Source: DATAMF01 sp036260665
GTDB taxonomy: Bacteria > Chloroflexota > Anaerolineae > Aggregatilineales > Aggregatilineaceae
Direction of reading: 5' to 3'
Length of the DNA stretch: 6,264 nucleotides
Assembly (NCBI GenBank): GCA_036260665.1
Contig: DATAMF010000501.1
Span: 1 to 6,264, forward strand
Numbering within the stretch: position 1 is the first letter of the stretch; each line of letters opens with the position of its first letter. Positions 1 through 6,264 of this stretch are shown here, one piece after another. Made by a program: the position numbers and the translations under genes. A model generated the notes under the pieces. That model was not told the DNA's origin, searched no databases, and saw only the letters and a list, made by a program, of their open reading frames with translations.

Positions 1-722
1 CCCTGGGATAACACGAGGCAACGGGGGCATAAGTTTTGCACAGCGCTCATATTATGGCTTACGAACAAAATCGTGCGCCCGGAATTGGCTACATCGCCCA
101 TTTTGCCCAGACATTTTTTCTGGAATTCGGCGTCACCGACCGCCAAAACTTCATCAACGAGCAGGACTTCAGGCTCAAGATGGGCGGCCACAGCAAAAGC
201 CAGCCGTAAATACATGCCGCTGGAATAACGTTTAACCGGAGTATCAATGAATTTTTCTACACCTGAAAAATCGACAATCGCATCAAACTTGGCGTCAATT
301 TCATGCTTGCGCATGCCCAGGATCGCGCCACTCATGAAAATATTTTCGCGCCCGGTGAGTTCGGCATTGAACCCAGTTCCCACTTCGAGAAGCGATCCGA
401 CACGCCCACGAATCTCGGCACGTCCGTCCGTAGGATTGGTGATACGAGTCAAAATCTTGAGCAGCGTGCTTTTGCCAGCCCCATTATGACCGATCACGCC
501 AATCGCTTCGCCGCGTTTGACCTCAAAGGACACATCTTTGAGCGCCCAGACAAACGTTTCGGAAGCCGAGCCACTGCCACCACTGGCAAGCGAACGAAAG
601 GAATGAACGGGCTTCATCGCCATTGCTCGGAGCGTTTCGGCAAACGTGCGATCGGAGTCCTGCAACGCGCCAATACGATAACGCTTGCCCAGATTAGTTA
701 CCCGGATCGCTACATCATCCAT
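1..722 (-). CDS. wzt: Wzt-type polysaccharide ABC transporter ATPase (3' end outside window)
   Basis: This is the ATP-hydrolysing subunit that pairs with the adjacent Wzm permease to export a lipid-linked polysaccharide across the inner membrane. The visible part is 240 residues, beginning MDDVAIRVTNLGKRYRIG. It shows Walker A GHNGAGKST (78-86), the ELTGREN stretch typical of the Wzt/TagH subfamily (121-127), signature YSSGM (166-170), Walker B VLLVDE (186-191) and the switch histidine in SHN (H223). The roughly 40-residue insert between the first strand and WALKDVSF (about 17-58) is usual for Wzt proteins. The ATG at 722 shares its A with the permease stop (TAATG), so translation is probably coupled; no strong ribosome binding site is visible. 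The gene leaves the window just after the nucleotide-binding core. I therefore cannot see whether it has the C-terminal carbohydrate-binding domain that some Wzt proteins use to recognise a capped chain. Confidence 0.93.
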   Translation of the reverse strand, partial: MDDVAIRVTNLGKRYRIGALQDSDRTFAETLRAMAMKPVHSFRSLASGGSGSASETFVWALKDVSFEVKRGEAIGVIGHNGAGKSTLLKILTRITNPTDGRAEIRGRVGSLLEVGTGFNAELTGRENIFMSGAILGMRKHEIDAKFDAIVDFSGVEKFIDTPVKRYSSGMYLRLAFAVAAHLEPEVLLVDEVLAVGDAEFQKKCLGKMGDVANSGRTILFVSHNMSAVQNLCPRCLVLSQ

Positions 723-1576
723 TACACCACATCCGCGAAATTCTTTTCCATCCGGCGAAAATAAAACATTCCTGTAATTAAAATGACCAGTGCGGTAATG
801 ACTGAGAGGGTGATCATTAAGGGGTCGGGAGCATCGCCCCGATTCAACAAAACCCAACGAAAGACCTCCACCACACCCGCCATTGGATTGAGGCTGTAAA
901 CCATACGCCAATTTTCGGGCACAAACGTCGTGGGGTAAATGACGGGAGTAGCATACATCCAGAACTGAACAAGGAACGGAACCAGATAACGGATGTCGCG
1001 ATATTGGGCATTCAGAGCGCCAAACCAGAGGCCAACGCCGAGAGATATGATGAGCGCCAGCAACAAAAAGGGGAGCAGCAAAATAAGCGCTTCCCAACGG
1101 GGGTAAATCCCGTAATACAGCATCATTCCGATGAGGACAAGAAAAGACAGGGCAAAATCTACAATGCCGCCCAACACGCTCGCTATGGGTAAGATTAGGC
1201 GGGGGAAATACACTTTTTTGATGAGATTGGTGTTACTTACAACGATGTTGGAAGTCCGTCCGACGCCTGCGGAAAAGAACACCCAAGGCAGCAAAGCGGT
1301 ATAGCTAAAAATGGGATAGGGTACGCCATTGGAGGGGATTTTGGCTAACTTCCCAAAAAAAACACTGAAGACCACCATTGTCATGACGGGCTGCAAGATT
1401 GCCCATGTTGCGCCCAGAACCGTTTGTTTATAGCGAACGGTGACGTCACGCCAGACCATAAAAAACAGTAGTTCGCGGTAGTTCCACAGTTCGCGCAGAT
1501 TGAGAGGTACCCAGCCCTCAAGAGGTTCAATAACAGTGATCTCATCCTCTGACGACTGGATGTTGGAAACGGTCAT
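722..1576 (-). CDS. wzm: Wzm-type ABC-2 polysaccharide export permease
   Basis: This integral membrane subunit forms the channel for export of an undecaprenyl-linked polysaccharide, with Wzt as its ATPase. It has 284 residues, the normal length for Wzm/TagG/RfbA permeases. The cytoplasmic N-terminus leads through an amphipathic stretch (LRELWNYRELLFFMVWRDV, 27-45) into the family motif RYKQTVLGATWAILQP (48-63). I read six hydrophobic segments at about 55-75, 88-104, 128-156, 162-186, 198-215 and 255-273. The motif around YATPVIYP (208-215) and the LNPMAGVVEVFRW stretch (229-241) are also characteristic. The start is ATG with a weak AGAAAG upstream. It lies 63 bases downstream of the aminotransferase, in a gap that carries a good promoter, and its stop overlaps the wzt start. 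The exported substrate cannot be read from the permease itself; a perosamine-containing chain is inferred from the neighbours. Confidence 0.92.
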   Translation of the reverse strand: MTVSNIQSSEDEITVIEPLEGWVPLNLRELWNYRELLFFMVWRDVTVRYKQTVLGATWAILQPVMTMVVFSVFFGKLAKIPSNGVPYPIFSYTALLPWVFFSAGVGRTSNIVVSNTNLIKKVYFPRLILPIASVLGGIVDFALSFLVLIGMMLYYGIYPRWEALILLLPFLLLALIISLGVGLWFGALNAQYRDIRYLVPFLVQFWMYATPVIYPTTFVPENWRMVYSLNPMAGVVEVFRWVLLNRGDAPDPLMITLSVITALVILITGMFYFRRMEKNFADVV

Positions 1577-1615
1577 AACACGAGCTTTCTAAAGCACTTC
1601 AGACAAAACAGCGCT

Positions 1616-1643
1616 ATTGTACCTGATGGGATAGGGCTGTCAA
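1616..1643 (-). promoter_or_regulatory. Predicted housekeeping-sigma promoter for wzm-wzt
   Basis: Reading the minus strand, a perfect -35 box TTGACA (1643-1638) is followed after 16 bases by TACAAT (1621-1616), one mismatch from the TATAAT consensus. Transcription would start near 1608-1610, leaving a leader of about 33 bases before the wzm ATG at 1576. The -35 box contains the TGA stop of the aminotransferase gene. It lies in the only sizeable gap of the window, just where an internal promoter would be useful. The call rests on sequence match only; it would let wzm and wzt be transcribed apart from the upstream biosynthetic genes. Confidence 0.6.
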
Positions 1644-2752
1644 CATCCCCTACTGAGGGCTGATGCTAAGGATTTACTGATAAACTGAATATCTTGCTGG
1701 CTCAAACCGGCCCATGTGGGGAGGTTAATGCCGCGTTGAGAAAGGCGATCTGAGACCGGGAATGGATCGGACGATAGATAGGGCGGCAAGATGTGCATCG
1801 GATAAAAAATAGGGCGGGTCTCAATACCCTTTTCGGCCAAGCAAGCCATAAGGTCATCTCGGCTGATCGAAACGGTGTCATCCAAAACAATACTCACCAT
1901 CCATTGGGTTGATTTGGCCCAGGACTGTTCAATCTGCCAGATAATGCCTGGCACATCCTGAAGGGCTTCACGATACCAGCGGGCAATATTCCGGCGGGCA
2001 TCCAGATGAAAGTCCACTTTTTCAAGCTGCGCCAAACCGATAGCCGCCTCGATATTGGTCATGCGATAGTTATACCCTATTACGGGGAACCAATAACGGC
2101 GTTTAGGGTCCATACCTTGACCTTTGAGGGAACGGATTTTTGCGTCCAGGGCCGGGTCATCGGTAGTCACCATACCACCTTCGCCTGTAGTCAACGCCTT
2201 GTTGCCGTAGAAACTGAATGTCCCTACATGGCCGAGGGAACCACAGCGTTTGTTATTATACTCGGCACCGTGTGCCTCGGCTGCATCTTCGATCACAAAG
2301 AGGTTATGGCGTTTTGCTACGGCCCAAATGGCGTCCATATCCGCAGGGTGTCCATAAATATGAACGGCAATAATCGCCCGAGTGCGCTCTGTAATTTTAG
2401 CTTCAAGCAGAGCCGGATCGATATTCCATGTTTGTGGCTCAGAATCAATCAGTATGGGGGTAGCGCCAGTATAGGTGACTGCATTCGCAGTTGCAATAAA
2501 GGTCAAGGTGGGAATAAGCACTTCATCACCGGGGCCGATACCAAGCGCCAGCAGCGCCAAATGCAAAGCGACGGTGCCATTGCAGCAGGACGCAGCATAT
2601 TTTACCCCACAAAATTGGGCAAAAGCAGATTCAAACTGCTGGATGTATTTACCGTTGGACGATATCCAGGTGGTTTCCAGGCAGTCCATGACATATTTTT
2701 TTTCGTTGCCAACAAGGGATGGGGCGGCAACCGGAATCCAACGTTGATTCAT
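1640..2752 (-). CDS. per: GDP-perosamine synthase-like PLP aminotransferase (DegT/DnrJ/EryC1/StrS family)
   Basis: This is probably the enzyme that transfers an amino group from glutamate to C4 of GDP-4-keto-6-deoxymannose, giving GDP-perosamine in the cytoplasm. With the chosen start it has 370 residues, close to known perosamine synthases. The PLP lysine is K185 in FYGNKALTTGEGG; the cofactor-binding acid is D156 in VIEDAAEAHG. TWISSNGKYIQQFE (28-41), NGTVALHLALLALGI (58-72), GYNYRMTNIEAAIGLAQLE (226-244) and ETRPIFYPMH (311-320) closely match what I recall of E. coli O157 RfbE. The GNK context of the lysine also fits this subgroup better than general sugar aminotransferases. I chose the ATG at 2752, not the one at 2785, because it overlaps the GT4 stop as ATGA and has GGAGAG 8 bases upstream. 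A related 4-aminotransferase acting on another nucleotide sugar (UDP- or dTDP-linked) is the main alternative. Confidence 0.85.
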   Translation of the reverse strand: MNQRWIPVAAPSLVGNEKKYVMDCLETTWISSNGKYIQQFESAFAQFCGVKYAASCCNGTVALHLALLALGIGPGDEVLIPTLTFIATANAVTYTGATPILIDSEPQTWNIDPALLEAKITERTRAIIAVHIYGHPADMDAIWAVAKRHNLFVIEDAAEAHGAEYNNKRCGSLGHVGTFSFYGNKALTTGEGGMVTTDDPALDAKIRSLKGQGMDPKRRYWFPVIGYNYRMTNIEAAIGLAQLEKVDFHLDARRNIARWYREALQDVPGIIWQIEQSWAKSTQWMVSIVLDDTVSISRDDLMACLAEKGIETRPIFYPMHILPPYLSSDPFPVSDRLSQRGINLPTWAGLSQQDIQFISKSLASALSRGC

Positions 2753-4044
2753 GAGTTCATCTCTCCAGTGGGATTTCTCATCCAATCCCAGGACAAAAGA
2801 TGTTGGTCTTCTTCTGTGAGCGGGTGGAGTGCTGCCCGGCGGTAGACAGCGCGGTATGCTTTAGCTGTTCGTTCCCAATCAAAATCAAGGAGACGTTGAT
2901 CCCCACGCCGCACGAGATCCGCGCGAAGATCCGGTTGAGTGGACATTTGTTTCACAGCGTCCGCAATCGCTTCAATCGAGTAGGGGTCGAATAACAACGC
3001 GGCCCCGTGAGCCTGTTCCGGTAGTGATGTGACGGTTGATGCAGTTACCGGACGGCGATCCTGCCACGCCTCAAACATCATACTGCTGGCCGCTTCAAAA
3101 AGCGTAGGGATGGTGACAAATTCGGCCAGACGGTAAAGCGCCCGAAGATCCTCACCGGGCACCTGTCCCACAAATTGAACCTGTTCGGCCAGATTCAAGG
3201 CCAGGATACGCGGCTGGATTTGGGAATGATAAAACGGATTCAACACGCCGGTACACACCAAATTCACACGGATGTGATCGCGGTCCCGTAAGAGAGCCAG
3301 TGCTTCGAGAAGGCGGAGATGATTCTTGTGGGGCCAACTCACCGCCGGATAAAGGGTAAACGGGCGGTTGAGGCCGTATTTCTGCTGCACGGACGCTAAT
3401 TTGTCATCCGTTGGTTCGGTATAGGGTTTGCTCGGCGCGGCCCAGGGGATGATCTGAATTTTGTTCGGTGAAACAGGGTAATGTTCCAGAATATCATCTT
3501 TAATCCATTGGGAGGCCGTCACGACGGTATGAGAATAACGGCACGCCTCACGATAGATGGTTTCGCGTTGCAGCAACTGTTTGGGCTGGAAAAATTGGGG
3601 GAAATGCAGATGCTGCAAATCGTGCGGGTTGAAGATCGAAGGCAAGGCACACAAGGTGAATGCCTGATAGGGAAAATGGATGACATCGCACCCTAGCTGC
3701 TCGTAGAATCCGTCGGATAAGGGGATGTCGGGACCTGAGTGCAGAATATCACTTCCCAGAAAATTAAGCAGGGCGCGCCGCGCTTTTAAGGCCAGCGGGC
3801 GCAAACCGCGCGGCACTCGGTGCAGGCGTTCTGCTGGACGAGGGCCGGATATGATACGTTGATTCGTGCCAGTATAGGGCTGGAGCCAGTCGGGCTGTTC
3901 CCAGGGACCAATGAGCACGTACTGCTCCGGGCCATCCAGTTGAGCCAGCGCTTTCACGAGGCCAATCAAAACATTCTCAACACCGCCGACACCACTACCG
4001 GGAATAAGCTGCGCATTGATGGCAACTTTTAACGTTTTTTGCAT
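2749..4044 (-). CDS. GT4-family (GT-B fold) glycosyltransferase
   Basis: This is a retaining glycosyltransferase that would move a sugar from a nucleotide donor to the growing lipid-linked chain at the cytoplasmic membrane face. It has 431 residues. The N-terminal Rossmann half starts KVAINAQLIPGSGVGGVEN with the glycine-rich acceptor loop (16-21), then VIHFPYQAF (121-129) and the HDLQH motif (141-145). The donor half starts near FTLYPAVSWPHKNH (229-242), and the E-x7-E motif is present as E317 and E325 in TLFEAASSMMFEAW. The usual GFGLP between the two glutamates is replaced by AASSMM. A tail of about 25 residues after YRRAAL is rich in W, D and E and looks extra to the fold. The start is 1 base after the acetyltransferase stop, with AAAGG 11 bases upstream; the stop overlaps the per start. 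In perosamine O-antigen loci GT4 enzymes add perosamine, so that is a candidate donor, but neither donor nor linkage can be read from the sequence. Confidence 0.88.
   Translation of the reverse strand: MQKTLKVAINAQLIPGSGVGGVENVLIGLVKALAQLDGPEQYVLIGPWEQPDWLQPYTGTNQRIISGPRPAERLHRVPRGLRPLALKARRALLNFLGSDILHSGPDIPLSDGFYEQLGCDVIHFPYQAFTLCALPSIFNPHDLQHLHFPQFFQPKQLLQRETIYREACRYSHTVVTASQWIKDDILEHYPVSPNKIQIIPWAAPSKPYTEPTDDKLASVQQKYGLNRPFTLYPAVSWPHKNHLRLLEALALLRDRDHIRVNLVCTGVLNPFYHSQIQPRILALNLAEQVQFVGQVPGEDLRALYRLAEFVTIPTLFEAASSMMFEAWQDRRPVTASTVTSLPEQAHGAALLFDPYSIEAIADAVKQMSTQPDLRADLVRRGDQRLLDFDWERTAKAYRAVYRRAALHPLTEEDQHLLSWDWMRNPTGEMNS
2761..2766 (-). promoter_or_regulatory. Ribosome binding site that fixes the per start
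   Basis: GGAGAG on the minus strand lies 8 bases before the ATG at 2752 and inside the last codons of the GT4 gene. It supports the 370-residue form of the aminotransferase over the 381-residue reading that begins at 2785, whose extra 11 residues (MDEKSHWRDEL) have no counterpart in the family as I know it. Confidence 0.65.
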
Positions 4045-4045
4045 G

Positions 4046-4528
4046 CTACTGAATACCTTTTAGCATCACAATGCGAGTGTCGGGCTGTCCCGCTAACATA
4101 ACCTGCTCACGTTCGACTTCTTCGAATGAGAGCGACTCGTAGAGGTGGACGGCTCGATGATTGCTGGCATAAACCGACAGCCGGATCGACGGACAGCCAA
4201 GCCGCCGCGCTTCTTCGATAGCGAATTCAGTCAACTGTCGCCCGAACCCTTTTTGATGACAGCGATAATCTACGAAAACACCAAAACTGGGAATACTATA
4301 CCCTTCATCCCAACCGCGTAACATAAACATGCCCACAATTTGATCGTTCTGGATCGCCACATAGTACCGATCAAGATGCGCTGTTGCGGCAATGGAAAGG
4401 GCCGTTTCACGTGTCAGGGGGAAAGGGTGAAAATATCGGGTGATTTCAGACCGGTTGTTTTCTTCTAAAAAAAGCGCCAGTTGATCGGCATCTTCGGATG
4501 TTACCTGACGAATCGTTAACACAGTCAT
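4046..4528 (-). CDS. GNAT-family N-acetyltransferase, candidate amino-sugar acyltransferase
   Basis: This small soluble enzyme is predicted to transfer an acyl group from a CoA thioester to an amine. It has 160 residues, a single GNAT domain. Strand beta4 (YSIPSFGVFVDYRC, 77-90) runs into the acetyl-CoA pyrophosphate loop QKGFGRQL (92-99, the Q-x-x-G-x-G/A motif), followed by the helix LTEFAIEEARRLG. The second half, LSVYASNHRAVHLYESLSFE (117-136), carries the conserved N-x-x-A-x-x-LY-x-x-x-GF-type motif, with S in place of the usual glycine before F. The start is ATG with GAGGT 5 bases upstream, overlapping the methyltransferase stop. Amino-sugar GNAT enzymes such as WecD and PseH are known, and this gene sits two genes upstream of a perosamine synthase in one operon, so N-acylation of perosamine is a reasonable inference. 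An unrelated substrate remains possible because GNAT specificity is not readable from sequence. Confidence 0.85.
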   Translation of the reverse strand: MTVLTIRQVTSEDADQLALFLEENNRSEITRYFHPFPLTRETALSIAATAHLDRYYVAIQNDQIVGMFMLRGWDEGYSIPSFGVFVDYRCHQKGFGRQLTEFAIEEARRLGCPSIRLSVYASNHRAVHLYESLSFEEVEREQVMLAGQPDTRIVMLKGIQ

Positions 4529-4536
4529 AAACGACC

Positions 4537-5352
4537 TCAGCGTTTTTCAGCAACCAGCAAAATGCCTCCACCCTGTTCCTTACCAGTCAAAATTCGGGAG
4601 GCAGCGAATAATAAACGCCAGATAGAAGGCCACACACGCTGTGCAGCAGGAACACGGCGCATTGCTCGAATGATTGTTTGAATGCGACCCTTGTCGGACG
4701 TTAAATAGGTGCGGCTGAAGTGGTAATCTAACAGCATGGCAATCTGTGAAGTCATTTTAGAGAGATAATACGCATGGTCAATCACGTTTAAACCCGCACT
4801 TGCAAAATGTTTGCACCAGTCCTGATATGAAAAATAATTATAGACAGGCTGCCAGTCTAAATATCGTTTGCGCCCTTCAGAACTACCGAGCCACCATTCA
4901 TAGGCAAAACTGCTCGCAAATGTGGTGTAGAACAATCCGCCAGGTTTCAGAACCCGATAGACTTCGCATAATGCACGGTCAATATCCTTGACATGCTCAA
5001 GTGAACTGTTGCTGATGATGGTATTGAAAGTGTTGTCGGGGAAAGACAGTCCCTGGGTGATGTCGTTACAGGCCAGTTGTGAATACAACCTTCGTTGAGC
5101 CGCTTTATTCAAAGCAGACTGATTGAAGTCACAGCCGGCATCAAACCCCGATGGAGATATTAAGGACGCGAAAAAGCCATCACCACAGCACAAATCGAGT
5201 GTTGGCCTGATCATTGGCACGGCACGCAGTATTTCGGCTTCTGGAACGCGAAAAATAATGGCTGAAGGCACAAATGCATAAAACTTTGCCAGTTGAGGTA
5301 ACAGGTTTGAACGCCCGATTCGAGATGGAACAGAATGACGCCAATCTTCCAA
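4537..5352 (-). CDS. Class I SAM-dependent methyltransferase (Methyltransf_11 type), TTG start
   Basis: This is a predicted S-adenosylmethionine-dependent methyltransferase of 271 residues. Motif I is LDLCCGDGFF (52-61), the ribose-binding acid is D75 in GCDFNQSAL, motif II-like NDITQGLSFPDNTFN runs 96-110, SNSSLEHV (114-121) follows, and the post-III LKPGG lies at 135-139. The C-terminal 60 residues are rich in basic and aromatic residues (RAMRRVPAAQRVWPSIWRLLF) and could form an amphipathic membrane-contacting helix. The start is TTG at 5352, with AGGAAAGG 9 bases upstream. An in-frame TAG lies 18 bases before it, and the first in-frame ATG (residue 47) would remove the segment leading into motif I. 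It begins 19 bases after the upstream glycosyltransferase stop and ends 8 bases before the GNAT gene. In this locus it may O-methylate a sugar of the chain or cap its end; lipid or small-molecule methylation cannot be excluded. Confidence 0.85.
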   Translation of the reverse strand: MEDWRHSVPSRIGRSNLLPQLAKFYAFVPSAIIFRVPEAEILRAVPMIRPTLDLCCGDGFFASLISPSGFDAGCDFNQSALNKAAQRRLYSQLACNDITQGLSFPDNTFNTIISNSSLEHVKDIDRALCEVYRVLKPGGLFYTTFASSFAYEWWLGSSEGRKRYLDWQPVYNYFSYQDWCKHFASAGLNVIDHAYYLSKMTSQIAMLLDYHFSRTYLTSDKGRIQTIIRAMRRVPAAQRVWPSIWRLLFAASRILTGKEQGGGILLVAEKR

Positions 5353-5361
5353 CTTATGCAG

Positions 5362-5369
5362 CCTTTCCT
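5362..5369 (-). promoter_or_regulatory. Ribosome binding site supporting a TTG start
   Basis: AGGAAAGG on the minus strand lies 9 bases before the TTG at 5352. As no ATG or GTG start is available in frame between the upstream TAG (near 5368-5370) and the SAM-binding motif, this site is the main reason to accept TTG as the methyltransferase start. Confidence 0.6.
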
Positions 5370-5371
5370 AA

Positions 5372-6264
5372 TCAGTGCCGATGCAAATGCTTTTGAAGTA
5401 GCTCGTCTACCTGTTGAATACGCTGCTTAAGCGTATGATCGCGTAAAGTCCGGCGCTGCCCAGCAGCGGCAACAGCAGCGCGTTCATCATCATGATCTAA
5501 CAGATACTGTATTTTTTCAATGGCTTCCTCGGCGCTGCGATACGTTACAACCTCCTTATCCGGCTCGAACAAGGAGGGTAAATTGTCTTTCCAGTCTGTC
5601 AACAAACAGGTGCCAACACCAGTTGCTTCATAAAGGCGCTGGTTGGAAGCGTACTGCGAAGGACCATGGGTGTTGAGACATATTTTGAAGTTTGCTAGTG
5701 TGCAATACATTTGCAAACCAAAAATCGGCGGGTGCGCCTGAGCATGTAGAAAATTAAAGGCCGATATTCGATTGGCATGTGCTTCCTGCTCAGATAATAA
5801 ATGATAGTGAGGGAAGAACTGGGCCAGCGATCTCAGGCCTGAACCGCGCATGATTTGCAGCGTTTTATAATAATTCGTGCGGAGCAAATTTTTTATATCA
5901 CGTGCAGGCTGCCCACTGGATGTCACATTGCTGTAGAAAACGACATCGGCGTGTTTGGCTATTTGGGCAAAAGCCAGGGCGCGATTATTGTGGAAGTCGT
6001 CGCCTGATAAAATCTGACCGATGAAACCCACATCAGAATGGGGGGTGTTACAACTGGACAAATGCTTCAAAACTTGCGGCTCAAACGCATGATTTAAATG
6101 TATCGCGTGAATATCATTGCTTTGCAGATAGGCAAGGGTATCGGGCGCGCAGGTAAAGACCAGATCATGCTCTCGAAAAAAATCAGCCGAGGGATGCGCT
6201 TCGCCGCACCAGCCAAAGACCAATTTTATGGACGGGCATAACGCGCGGCATTGGCGAATGAAAT
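5372..6264 (-). CDS. CgeB-like GT-B glycosyltransferase (5' end outside window)
   Basis: This is a predicted glycosyltransferase of the CgeB/Glyco_trans_1_2 group, acting in the cytoplasm on the locus polysaccharide. The frame is open from the window edge (first residues FIRQCRALCPSIKLVFGWCGE), so the gene starts beyond 6264; the TTG at 6223 is not a convincing start because coding sequence with family character precedes it. 296 residues are visible. KLVFGWCGEAHP corresponds to the FGWWGE-like strand seen early in CgeB-type proteins, DVGFIGQ (about 77-83) opens the second domain, and the C-terminal domain runs from FKICLNTHGPSQ through NQRLYEATGVGTCLLTD (about 207-223) to FEPDKEVVTYRS and the AAAGQRRTLRDHTLKQR helix. 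The conserved R-x-x-E-A-x-G-x-G pattern is the donor-site region. It ends with TGA 19 bases before the methyltransferase. The sugar donor and linkage are unknown. Confidence 0.82.
   Translation of the reverse strand, partial: FIRQCRALCPSIKLVFGWCGEAHPSADFFREHDLVFTCAPDTLAYLQSNDIHAIHLNHAFEPQVLKHLSSCNTPHSDVGFIGQILSGDDFHNNRALAFAQIAKHADVVFYSNVTSSGQPARDIKNLLRTNYYKTLQIMRGSGLRSLAQFFPHYHLLSEQEAHANRISAFNFLHAQAHPPIFGLQMYCTLANFKICLNTHGPSQYASNQRLYEATGVGTCLLTDWKDNLPSLFEPDKEVVTYRSAEEAIEKIQYLLDHDDERAAVAAAGQRRTLRDHTLKQRIQQVDELLQKHLHRH

Noticed and set aside
303..764. A plus-strand open frame of 153 codons opposite the wzt start
   Set aside because: It is antisense to the Walker A and signature regions of wzt and encodes a low-complexity, unrecognisable product.
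1623..1652. Short inverted repeats (GGGAT/ATCCC and TAGGG/CCCTA) at the end of per, considered as a terminator
   Set aside because: The stems are only 5 base pairs with loops of 11-12 bases, there is no T run, and the two possible stems exclude each other. The region is better explained by the promoter.
2753..2785. An N-terminal extension of the aminotransferase starting at the ATG at 2785
   Set aside because: It would overlap the GT4 gene by 37 bases and add residues unlike the family N-terminus; the ATG at 2752 has the better ribosome binding site and an ATGA overlap.
2006..2845. A long open frame on the plus strand (279 codons) opposite the aminotransferase gene
   Set aside because: It is antisense to a well-conserved gene, its product has no recognisable family features, and it crosses the per/GT4 junction. 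The opposite gene explains the sequence fully.
5461..5482. A cagcag-rich run near the 3' end of the rightmost gene
   Set aside because: It encodes the alanine-rich helix AAVAAAG typical of the C-terminus of this glycosyltransferase group, not a tandem repeat of independent interest.
5575..5602. A second TTGACA on the minus strand (5602-5597) inside the CgeB-like glycosyltransferase
   Set aside because: The sequence at the right distance downstream is TACCCT, a poor -10 box, and the site lies inside a conserved coding region.

Overview
This window is one side of a bacterial surface-polysaccharide locus. It contains seven genes, all on the minus strand and packed head to tail. In transcription order (right to left) they are: a 5'-truncated CgeB-like glycosyltransferase, a class I SAM methyltransferase, a GNAT acetyltransferase, a GT4 glycosyltransferase, a GDP-perosamine synthase-like aminotransferase, an ABC-2 polysaccharide permease (Wzm) and the N-terminal 240 residues of its ATPase (Wzt). 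There is no intergenic stretch longer than 63 bases, and I see no RNA gene, mobile element, CRISPR array or large repeat. The first and last genes run off the window.

How the genes probably work together: the aminotransferase would make GDP-perosamine (GDP-4-amino-4,6-dideoxymannose) from GDP-4-keto-6-deoxymannose. The GNAT protein is a candidate for acylating that 4-amino group. The two glycosyltransferases would build the lipid-linked chain at the cytoplasmic face of the inner membrane, and the methyltransferase could decorate or cap it. Wzm/Wzt would export the finished chain. The order per-wzm-wzt recalls the O-antigen loci of Brucella and Vibrio cholerae O1, both perosamine polymers exported by ABC transporters. 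Genes for the earlier steps (manC, gmd) and for chain initiation are not in the window.

Expression: most junctions are tight. Two genes overlap by stop/start codons (TAATG at wzm/wzt, ATGA at GT4/per), one junction has 1 base between genes, one has 8 and one has 19. The only real gap, 63 bases between per and wzm, carries a near-consensus housekeeping-sigma promoter (TTGACA, 16 bases, TACAAT). The export pair may therefore be transcribed on its own as well as by read-through.

Organism: base composition looks close to balanced by eye, start codons include TTG, and the system is typical of a bacterium with LPS or another exported heteropolysaccharide. The sequence does not let me name a phylum with confidence. 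I see no evidence for a wholly new system. The points most worth a second look are the internal promoter, the GNAT protein beside a perosamine synthase, and the methyltransferase in a Wzm/Wzt-type locus.
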